Source of the DNA: Notolepis coatsorum
Lineage: Eukaryota; Chordata; Actinopteri; Aulopiformes; Paralepididae
Assembly (NCBI GenBank): GCA_963971535.1
Contig: OZ020587.1
Location: 163,495,612-163,559,611, forward strand
Length of the DNA stretch: 64,000 nt
Direction of reading: 5' to 3'
Both the position numbers and the translations under genes were made by a program. The notes below the pieces were generated by a model. The model was not told the DNA's origin, did not search any database, and saw nothing but the letters and a program-made list of their open reading frames with translations. Below are positions 53,597 to 62,528 of this stretch, in pieces (the stretch's first letter is position 1; every line of letters begins with the position of its first letter).

Positions 53597-54700
53597 TTGC
53601 TACTAATCACGTCTCATGGCTTCTCCTACCACTGTTATGCCGACGATACTCAACTCTTCCTCTCCTTCCCTCCCTCAGATATCCACGTCTCTGAGCGGAT
53701 CTCGGCCTGTCTGTCCGACATCTCCGCCTGGATGACGACCAACCACCTCAAACTGAACCTAAGCAAAACAGAATTGCTCCACCTGCCGGCCAAATCCTCC
53801 CCCCTGACCGACCTTTCCATCACAGTCGAGAATGCAGCTGTGACCGCGTCCCCGACCGCCAAGAACCTTGGTGTTGTCCTCGACGACCAGTTGAACTTCT
53901 CTGCTCACATCGCAGCGACAACCAGAACCTGCCGATTCCTCCTGAGCAACGTCAGAAGGATACGCCCCTTCCTGACAAAAGAAGCCACCCAACTCCTCGT
54001 CCAATCAACAGTCATCTCCCGCCTCGACTACTGCAACGCACTGCTCGCTGGCCTCCCGGCCACTGCCACTAAGCCTCTTCAACTCATTCAGAACGCAGCG
54101 GCCCGCCTGATCTCAAACCTACCGAAGTCGGCCCATGTCACCCCACTTCTTAGGGACCTGCACTGGCTCCCCATTGCTGCACGAATCCGCTTCAAGGCCC
54201 TCGACCTAGCATACCGCGCGGCAAAGGGAACTGCTCCCGCCTACCTCCGGTCAATGGTCTCTAACTACACACCCTCAAGACCCCTACGCTCTGCATCTTC
54301 TGGCCGCCTCAGACCTACTCCTATCCAAGCTCCGGGAGGGTCATCAAAGAGAAGTCGCCTATTCTCAGTCCTTGCCCCACAATGGTGGAATGAACTACCC
54401 ACCCCAGTTAGGACAGCCGAAACACGTCCAATCTTTCGCCGTCGACTAAAGACGCACTTCTTCAACCATTATCTGAATAAAAAAAAAAAAAAAAAAAAAA
54501 ACCTAACCCTAACTAACCATACTGTCATGCACTTGTCCTAATAAACTAACCTACACTGTAGCACTCAACACTTTGATGAACATTGTTACTCAGCTGATAG
54601 AGTTGTGCCCTTCCTGATGGCTTGTCGTACAGAACTTGTAAGTCGCTTTGGATAAAAGCGTCAGCTAAATGACTAAATGTAAATGTAAATGTAAGTAATC
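53597..54700 (+). pseudogene. L2/Maui-like LINE, 5'-truncated
   Basis: A 314-codon frame to 54541 starts in the RT catalytic block (HCYADDTQLFLSFPPSD). It continues with MTTNHLKLNLSKTELL, NLGVVLDDQLNFSAHI, LLVQSTVISRLDYCNALL, LHWLPIAARIRFKALDLA and WWNELPTPVR, the usual C-terminus of fish L2 elements. It ends in an A run, then a 3' region agtcgctttggataaaagcg and (AAATGT)n. The upstream endonuclease and RT fingers are missing. Confidence 0.88.
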
Positions 54701-54704
54701 TAAT

Positions 54705-54850
54705 GTGTGCCTATACTACTACCTACTATGCTGATATGTCTATACTACTACAGACTATGCTATATGTCTCTATACTACTACCGACTATGCTAATCTCTAT
54801 ACTACTACCTACTATGCTAATATGTCTATACTACTACGCTAATATGTCTT
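54705..54850 (+). repeat. ~30-bp minisatellite tctatactactacc
   Basis: Five imperfect units (tctatactactaccgactatgctaatatg). Bases 54851-55620 show no gene; they include a G run at 55163 and a 26-base duplication cagacacccctacaggaccg. Confidence 0.8.
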
Positions 54851-55625
54851 TACTACTGTGCACATTGCACAGACTGTAGCACTCAAGTTCAACACTGTTT
54901 GACGAACACAGCTCAGCAAAGCGCTAGGGTTCAGCAAACACAGAAGACTGTTGTTCCCTGCGTCCAACGTCCCGCTCGTCACTGATGAGCGACGCCAGAC
55001 GTATTTAAACTCTTGTCACGTCGTTATTCTTTAACCTTAAGCCACAGCTCAGCAACTTAATGGGTCACATGTGATTTTAACACGTTAACATGATGATGTT
55101 GGGAATAATAATATAATCATTTTCAACATTTGTATCTGTAGCGACTACACTTCATAGTTTTAGGGGGGGGGGGGGTGCAGGGGACATGTCCCCCTCAATA
55201 TTGAGAAGAGGTAAATGTGTCCCCCTCACAAGAAATATAGCTAATATGAAAGACAACCCCCTCCCCAAAAGAGGTAAAAAAAATAAAACAAGGGGATCAA
55301 AACGTTTATATATCCTTACCTGTAACTATACATCTCAGACACCCCTACAGGACCGTACCATCAGACAGACACCCCTACAGGACCGTACCATCTCAACCCT
55401 GATTAGGTGTGAAGTAGATGAGTGTAGCTCAGGGAGTTCTACAGTTCTCAAGTTCTCCAGCTGTTAGTTCTCCAGCAGTTGGCAGCAGGCCACGCCCCCG
55501 GCTGTGGAGCCCGATGGCTACTGGCAGGAAAGACTGACGAGGCAGTTTGTGGTCGTGAGGGGATGAGTCTGCGTGCCTTGGATAAAAGCCTCCACCACAA
55601 TGGCAACATGTTGTTTTCTGTAGAT

Positions 55626-55655
55626 CAGGGGTTCTCAAACTTTTTTATACCACAC
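55626..55655 (+). mobile_element. hAT-like terminus fragment CAGGGGTTCTCAAAC
   Basis: Thirty bases matching the reverse of 53455-53484, then broken at a TTAA from which a CTCATTCAGCGCCAA sequence starts. Confidence 0.5.
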
Positions 55656-55841
55656 TTAACTCATTCAGCGCCAATCATGGAAAAAAGTCAGGTTTTAATC
55701 GTTATTTCTTTTATTAGCTATATCCATTCATTTTCATCCATCCAGCCTGATGTTATCATTGGGAATGGGTCTGAGCTCGCAAAAGGGGCAAATACCACTG
55801 ATGTAGATGAATATCGAATGTGTTTATGTTTCTGTCTCCAG

Positions 55842-55959
55842 CTGTGGCCATTCTGCTGGCGGTGATTGTCATCCTGGTCACCGGGGGGCTGGCGGTCGGG
55901 GTCTTCCTCAACTACAGGCGGACAGGCTCCTTCATCCCCTCCATGCCCAAGTTACCCAG
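55842..55959 (+). CDS. lrp2: lrp2 exon 13 of window: transmembrane helix
   Basis: A 118-base exon, phase 1 to 2. About 22 hydrophobic residues (AVAILLAVIVILVTGG then LAVGVF) form the single membrane helix. A stop-transfer cluster NYRRTGS and the megalin-type linker PSMPKLPR follow. It fixes the topology: the modules upstream are extracellular and what follows is cytosolic. Confidence 0.95.
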
Positions 55960-56497
55960 GTATCTCATGTTCAATCCAATCCAATCCACTTTATTTATAA
56001 AGCACATTTAAAAACAACAAAGTTGACCAAAGTGCTGTACAAGTCCACAACATAAGATAAAACATGAAAACGTAAAAAATTGAATAAAACCACACAATAA
56101 AAACATGTTATCTAAGTTACCCAGGTAGCTCTCATGTCATTTCATAATTTTTGCACACATGTATATAGTTTAACACGTACGTATTGAGAGTAAATTATTT
56201 TGAATGTGGTCACCAGTGATATTGTGTTAGTTACAGCTCAAGAAATGATAAGGCCCCTATAATATGAAATCTACATAATTTCACGCTGCTGTAATCGACA
56301 CAACACAAGGATACAATGTCCCCGATGACATCACTGGTGGCCATATGCAAACGCATTTCCTCTCAATGTGTGTGGGGGGGGGGGGGGGGGTGCCCATTTA
56401 AGAAAAGAAAAATTTAAATGTTATTTTCCAAAATAAAAAAACTTTAAATACGAGAATAAAGTAATGATAACACTTTATTGTTATTGTCTTTTTCCAG

Positions 56498-56618
56498 CCT
56501 GAGCAGTCTAGTGAAATCCGGTGACACCGGTAACGGCGTGACGTTTCGCTCGGGTGACAACGTGGATCTGGGACCCGCCCACATCGGGGTGTCATTCATC
56601 GACGCGGCCATGCAGATG
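56498..56618 (+). CDS. lrp2: lrp2 exon 14 of window: cytosolic tail
   Basis: A 121-base exon, phase 2 to 0. It encodes SLSSLVKSGDTGNGVTFRSG and then a variable acidic stretch ending AAMQM. The LSSLVK and GNGVTFRSG blocks are diagnostic of the megalin tail and absent from LRP1 and LRP4 tails as I know them. A 43-bp tandem repeat begins right after the donor gtgagt. Confidence 0.95.
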
Positions 56619-56621
56619 GTG

Positions 56622-56800
56622 AGTGGCTGAGTGTGATACCATCAACTAGTCTCTCTTTAGTCTCTCCACTGACTGAGTGTGATACTAGTATCAACTAGTC
56701 TCTCTTTAGTCTCTCCAGTGACTGAGTGTGATACCATCAACTAGTCTCTCTTTAGTCTCTCCAGTGACTGAGTGTGATACTATCAACTAGTCTCTCTTTA
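56622..56800 (+). repeat. 43-bp tandem repeat after exon 14 donor
   Basis: Four units of gagtgtgataccatcaacta + gtctctctttagtctctcca; a fifth partial copy is at 56965-57005. Confidence 0.85.
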
Positions 56801-56802
56801 GG

Positions 56803-56957
56803 TAACCGTCGGTAGTGTGATAGTAAAGGGTTAACCTTCTGTAGTGTGGCAGTGAAAGGGTTAACCTGCTGTTGTGTGGCAGTGAAAGGGTTAACCTTCT
56901 GTGTATTGTCGCAGTGAAAGGGTTAACCATTTGGTAGTGCGGCAGTGAAAGGGTTAA
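56803..56957 (+). repeat. 30-bp minisatellite, intron 14
   Basis: Five units of the gtagtgtggcagtgaaaggg + ttaacc family, embedded between copies of the 43-bp repeat. Confidence 0.9.
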
Positions 56958-57331
56958 GTCTATCCAGTGGCTGAGTGTGATACCATCAACCAGTCTCTCT
57001 CTAGTCTCCCCGGTCGCGACGAGTTTTCGGCAAGTTTTCCGGCCATGTTGACGTTGGAACCGTGTCATAAAGTGTTATTTATTAACAGGAGAGATTGATT
57101 TCCAGCCATCAGCGAGTCTCTCAGGCAGCGCAGGTTGAGAAACTAGAGCACTGGGTCACGGAGGTCAATCTGGATTATAAAGAGTTGTAGATTAGTAGTT
57201 TATAAACCAGTTGTTGTTGAGGCGTCCCTGGGATGTGTAGCCATACAGGCGTAGCTTTAGGGGGGGGGGGGGGGGGGGGGGGGTTACAGGGAACATGTCC
57301 CCCTCGATGTTGAGAAGAGGTACATTTGTGA

Positions 57332-57390
57332 TCCTCCAATCACAACTGTTGCTTTCAGGGCAAACGACAGCTGTGATTGGAGGATCAAGA
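57332..57390. repeat. 20-bp inverted repeat gatcctccaatcacaactgt
   Basis: Arms gatcctccaatcacaactgt and acagctgtgattggaggatc, one mismatch, 17-base loop. Confidence 0.8.
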
Positions 57391-57486
57391 AAAGAGATCA
57401 GTTCAGGTCAATTCAGCACCAGATGTGTAACTAAGTTGAATTTCAAATAGACTAATATATTCTGGTCCCTGTGCTGTTGTAGAAAA

Positions 57487-57742
57487 CCCCACCCCTCAGG
57501 TTAAAGGACAGGTTCAAACCCCACCGTCAGGTCAAAGGTTAAAGGTCAGGTTCAAACCCCACCGTCAGGTCAAAGGTTAGATGACATGTTCAAACCCCAC
57601 CGTCAGGTCAAAGGTTAAAGGACAGGTTCAAACCCCACCGTCAGGTCAAAGCTTAAAGGACAGGTTCAAACCCCACCGTCAGGTTAAAGGTCAAAGGACA
57701 GGTTAAAATCCCACCGTCAGGTCAAAGGTTAAAGGACAGGTT
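57487..57742 (+). repeat. ~38-bp minisatellite aaccccaccgtcaggtcaaagg
   Basis: Seven units aggacaggttcaaacccc + accgtcaggtcaaaggtta. Bases 57743-58860 hold A+T-rich sequence with a (TTATA)n stretch at 58275-58345 and no gene. Confidence 0.88.
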
Positions 57743-58861
57743 CATCCAACCAGACTACAAATGTAACAGTAAAGTGCACCAGTAATATACAATGTACAGG
57801 TGATTAAACTGGGTATAACATATATAAATGAGTACTGAGTAATAGTGCTAATCAGATGTATGTACAGAGTTGTAGTATTAATATGTACAGTGATACAGGT
57901 ATAAAGACACTATGGTAGTAAGTCATACTGGCCAGCAGCGTAACTAGTAAGAGTAGGTAAGGGATATGTACAGATATAGATATAGTATCTACAGATACTA
58001 TAAAAGCAAACTACAGTAAATAGTAGTACACACTATAGAGATTAACTACAAAAAATACTGTAGTGACTCATAGTATTAATAAATTGCTTCTTTTATTTTT
58101 AAATAATAATTAATACATTTAATTATTTTAACATGTAGATCACTTATTTTAACAAATAAAATACCACTTACAGCACCTTTAACTCATACCAACGCCATAG
58201 CCAGTGCCCATCTCTGCTCTCTAGCGCCAGCTTTCCATTGCCTATTTTCACGACATTTCACGATCTTTGCGGATCTATTATATATTATTATTATATTATT
58301 ATTATATTATATTATATAGTATATTATATTATATATTATATTATAGATATGGAGAAAATAGTCTGGCTCATTTGACAGACACTATTGTAGTCCAATATGT
58401 AAAAAAGAGTAAATTTGTTCATGTATACGTTCGTGTGTTATCCCGTCGTGAATATTGTATAGTTTCAGAGTGATTCCTGGAAGCTGAGTTATGGAGTGCT
58501 ATGTGCATTTTGAAAAGGCGTTCACGTTGCTCGCCTGGACACAATATTATTTCCAAATCAAAGGTATATAATAGGTATTATGTTTCATCATGAAGGCATC
58601 AAAGGGGGGGGGGGGGTTGTTTTGTGATGCTCTGATCGTCAGCAACGGCATACGTTTTGAATACTACATACGTTGATCGATGTGAAATCATTGTAGGATC
58701 AAAGTAGGATTGATGTCATATATATTTCCTTTGCTAAAAAAAAGGTTTTAAAGGGTAGGCAATACTGCTACAGTACCTAGCAGGATTCGGCTGGCATTGC
58801 CCTCTCGAGGTCTCAGAATGAGTTCCAATGATAACACTGAGGTCCGTGAGAGTGTATAGAA

Positions 58862-59341
58862 TATTAAAGGTCCCATGCATTATAAATGGCTTTTTCCAGT
58901 GTTTAGCATTGTATCCTAGCAATTGGGGATTATATCAATGTGGTCTGTGTCGTTAATTATCATATTGACTCATCAGTCTAGTCTCGAGTTCACGAGATCT
59001 TCCCTCACTTAACTAAGCTGTTCTGATTTGACGGTATTGCTGACGTGAATAAGGTACTGATTTGCAGTAACGCCCCCTCTATGGTTGTAGCGCATAGTGT
59101 AACCTGACACTTCCTCAAACGGGTTTTGACAGAGGCAGAGAACGAGCAAGCGAGAGAGAGGGAGAGAGAGAGATAGAGAGGGAGAGAGAGATATGGAGAG
59201 GGAGAGAGAGAGAGAGGGACCGGCGGGACCATGCAGAAGTGTGTGTAAATGTGTGTGCGCCATCTCTCTCCGTCGTCGGACACACACACACACAAACTTG
59301 ACTGCGTGTGTGTCAGGGATGCATCTCCTCTCTCTCTCCCC

Positions 59342-59399
<58 letters not shown>

Positions 59400-59660
59400 T
59401 GCTCGTTCTCTCTCTCGCTCTCTCTCATATGTATCATACTGTGTGGGTGACTGTCACTGAAAGCGCTTATGGGCGGAGCCCATCCAATAACAGCCTGAAA
59501 TCCTGAGGCTGAAAAATTATGCTTTTGAGTATTTCATTAGAAATATAAAACAATGCATTTTGTTTGAAAAAAAAAACGTACAGATGTCTTCCATAGACTC
59601 ACAGGAATTGTGTAATGTTGCCCAAATAGTGCAAGGAATAGCAAGTATGTCCCCTTTAAA
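58862..59660. mobile_element. Probable MITE with TTAAAGGGGACC-like ends, with (AG)n/(CT)n tracts
   Basis: Left end ttaaaggtcccatgcattat and right end, inverted, tttaaaggggacatacttg resemble a common teleost element. Inside are complementary (AG)n at 59147-59215 and (CT)n at 59320-59430, which produce long Leu/Ser and Arg/Glu frames of no meaning. Confidence 0.5.
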
Positions 59661-59816
59661 ATCGAAAAAAAGAAAAAACTATCTAAAAACGTAATATTAC
59701 GTGTTTTCCGCTGAACCGCTGGCGAGCAAACGCGTAATATTACGTGGTTGGCGCAGAATGAGTTAAATAAAGGTTGAATAATAAGAATAAATAATAAATG
59801 TATATTCTGTCCTCAG

Positions 59817-59930
59817 GATGAGAACTTGGCCAGTGAGTCGGGGAGGCAGCCGGTCACCTTCGAGAACCCTCTGTATTCCAGCGGCAGCGCTGGAGCCTCC
59901 AGTGACCCTGCGGTGATCCATGCCACTCAG
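59817..59930 (+). CDS. lrp2: lrp2 exon 15 of window: cytosolic tail with NPxY signal
   Basis: A 38-codon exon, phase 0 to 0, encoding DENLASESGRQPVTFENPLY and ending VIHATQ. FENPLY is an FxNPxY internalisation signal, bound in megalin by PTB adaptors such as ARH and Dab2. A second FxNPxY is expected in a later exon; none was seen up to 64000. The intron after it contains the second BEL element. Confidence 0.93.
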
Positions 59931-60040
59931 GTACTTATCACATTCACCTCCTGCTGAGTCAACGCTCACATGTACCCCCTGCTGAACGCTGTGTCAACGC
60001 TCACATAGAGGAGGTATTCACATATGTATTATATCTCTAG

Positions 60041-61218
60041 TGTTACAAAGGGTCAGATTAAACCGAATATATATATTTATTGCTTGATATCCCTTGTATA
60101 ATATTTGTATATCGTTTGATATCCCTTGTATATTCTTTGTATATATACACGGAATATCCCTTTACCTGGGTACAAACCAGACCATAATATTCGCTCTCCT
60201 ATTGGACAGCGACCCCTAGGCGCCAACGACCATATCCCCAATGGCAAGTTCAAAGGCAACGCCAAGGCATGTCTCAACATGTCCAGGTTTGCGCAGTAAT
60301 ACGAGACAGAACTGAGGTTGGCACTAGATAATTCACCTTACGTATAAATACGGCGCAGGTGGAAACAGCAGCAGTTCATTCATTACTAGTAAAGCCTTCA
60401 CCACGAGTCAACGACCAAGTGAAGTGAGCAACCTTGCGTCTAAATAGAGCACTTAGAACATGTGCGAATAGGATAGTAAAGTGTCATAGTTTGGTGAAGT
60501 AACGTCAAGTTCAACCTAGTTTAATGTGACGGATAGTGCACAGGAGAATCTACACCGGCGAATGCAGAACCATTTTCTGGTTGGATTATATTGCTTTGGT
60601 ACCGTGACTGCTGGAGCAGAGAACCGTCTACCCCACTATCGTGTGGGATCTACCCCTGTGAGGAGCACCCTCGAGCCCGCCTCTAGGAGGAGGCTGGCTA
60701 GCTTTCATCCATGCTGTCGGGCATACTGGATTATAGCTGTTGCTTTGTCTACGGATCAAGGGAGTACTGCACCGACTCCCGTAGCTGGAGCTTCTTTATT
60801 CCGCGTTGACCCAGACTTTGCACCCGAACATTCCTCTACCCTGCCGGCTTACAACCGGAGGGAACCCCCCAGTGTCTCCAGCTGACTACTAGTGTGCCTT
60901 ACGTAATTGCTATGCTACAGGTGGCGTCAGTTATACCCATCTTACTATTCTCATGGACTTACGCTCTTGACCTACTTTACGTGTGTTCTTCGCCTTACAA
61001 GCGCAAGTATAATTCTCAATCTGTAACCTACCGTTGCTTGCTCTAATAATAATAAATCTCTCTAACTAGAACTTTATGTGTCATTGCCGTATTCTTGTGT
61101 GGGTGTTCACCAGATATATTCATGTACTGTATGGCCAGTAATTAAAGTACATAACTAAGTAGTGGTTTAATAATACCATACTCTCAATACAGTCAGGGAA
61201 TTGTACCCCTCAGTTACA
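60041..61218 (+). repeat. BEL/Pao element 2: 5' LTR
   Basis: Starts TGTTACAAAGGGTCAG and ends ...CCCCTCAGTTACA. Followed two bases later by a primer binding site TGGTCCTTCGAGCCGG (61221-61236). The antisense LTR at 841-1891 is from the same family. The 119-codon frame inside (60526-60885) has a shadow counterpart in that LTR but no known function. Confidence 0.88.
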
Positions 61219-61277
61219 ATTGGTCCTTCGAGCCGGATGGTATCAGTGTAATATCTAATATAATATTGATATTAACC

Positions 61278-62528
61278 ATGGCCAGCGGTGAACACTCCCC
61301 AAGCGGCTCTCCCAAGCTAGAACGCCCGCAGCGCAGACGTCAGCCACCTCCCTATCTAGAGGAATACGCTGTCAGTCTAATACCTAGCTTTAAACAGACG
61401 TTAAATGCGGATAAAGCGGATAGTCAAAGCATGTCAAAACCTACCGACCAGGCGACCCTGCCAGTAGAGAACCCAGTGGGTTCTAACGAAACTGACCAAG
61501 CTCACGGGGGGGACCAGGGGGGACATGACATGACTATACCCCCAGACAACGTCAACGGAATAGTCCCCGGAGAGCTCCAGGATAAAGAAAGCGCTCCAGG
61601 GACAGAACCCGACACACCACCACAAGAGAAGCGCGCCCAGGAGATGGATCTCGAGGCGCGCCCAGAGAACAGATCTCCAACGAGCACTGTCAGAAGCCGA
61701 TCACCTCCGTCAGTGTCATCCCCCAGAGAGGCGGACCAGATGCTGGCGCAGGCATTCATCGCCACCCTGGCAGCCTCCACCGAACGCGATCGACTTCAGG
61801 GTGAACGCGATCGACTTCAAGCACAGGCGCTTAGTGAGCGCGAACAGTCTTCCATGGAAAGAGAGCGCCTCCAGGCTCAACAGACGAGCGAGCGCGAACA
61901 AGCTGCAGACCAACGAGAGCGCCTTCACGCGCAACTCCAAGCGCAAGCCCTTAGTGAACGCGAACACTCTGCAACCGAGCGAGAGCGCTTCCAGGCGCAA
62001 CAAAGGAGTGAAGACGACCGCATAAGACTGGAGACCAGACGCCTTCAGACGGAAGAGAACATTGAAAGAGGCCGCGCCGATGCACAGCGCGCCGCCGCCA
62101 ATGCACAGCGCGACGCCGCCCATGCCAGCGCCAATGCACAGCGCGACGCCGCCAATGCCCAGCGCGAAGCAGAGCGCGACGCCGCCCATGCCCAGCGCGA
62201 AGCAGAGCGCGACCGGCTGCAGGCGCAGATGATAGAACAATTGATTGCCATGGCGACACCCCCTCGCTCCGCACGGAGCTCCCGGAGATCATCACGACAA
62301 GGGTCTAGGGCACCTTCCCCTACCCGACGAAGCGACCCGGGACCTGGCCAACAAGAGGATCCTGTCTACGTCTCCGACCCCCCTCCCCGACCGGTCCATA
62401 CGAGACCCAGCCACCGGGAAGAACCGGCCTACGTAGCCGAGAGACTGACTAGAAGACTCCAGGACCTAGCAGAGGAAGAGGAAGAGGAGGAATGTCAAGC
62501 CGACCAGCAGCAACGTACTCTGGACTAG
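61278..62528 (+). pseudogene. BEL 2 gag, N-terminal coiled-coil part
   Basis: ATG at 61278 in good context (accATGGcc). After a Pro/Ser-rich start, a very long coiled coil: repeated ERDRLQ, SEREQ, ERERLQAQ, then AQRDAANAQREAERDAAHAQ. It closes at TAG 62526-62528 inside a 45-bp duplication; in the second unit the same codon is CAG, so the stop is a point change. The frame goes on afterwards (EAQYSPD...). Confidence 0.85.

Larger units (their letters stand above)
3665..59930 (+). other. lrp2: lrp2 (megalin) gene, 3' portion: 15 coding exons
   Basis: Fifteen exons on the + strand join in compatible phase with GT donors and AG acceptors. They encode, in order, two LDL-receptor class A modules, two EGF modules, a YWTD beta-propeller, two EGF modules, a transmembrane helix and part of a cytosolic tail. 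LRP1 and LRP4 differ in tail sequence; here LSSLVK, GNGVTFRSG and FENPLYS match the megalin tail. Megalin is a giant endocytic receptor of absorptive epithelia. No exon in the window shows a stop or frameshift, so the gene looks functional. Introns 11 and 12 are about 15 and 19 kb because of nested transposons. Whether this is teleost lrp2a or lrp2b cannot be decided here. The remaining tail is not found before 64000 and is probably beyond the BEL element at the right edge. Confidence 0.93.

Noticed and set aside
59692..59743. TAATATTAC twice, the nonanucleotide of circular Rep-encoding virus origins
   Set aside because: No stem-loop context and no Rep-like frame nearby; the repeat is part of an A+T-rich palindromic motif cgtaatattacg.
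59930..60040. Last lrp2 exon directly after exon 15
   Set aside because: The border CAG/gtactt is a good donor; the sequence after it has no second FxNPxY and leads into the BEL LTR.
60526..60885. 119-codon frame inside the BEL 2 LTR
   Set aside because: Lies within an LTR; no domain, and the parallel frame in the left-edge LTR is not conserved as a protein would be.
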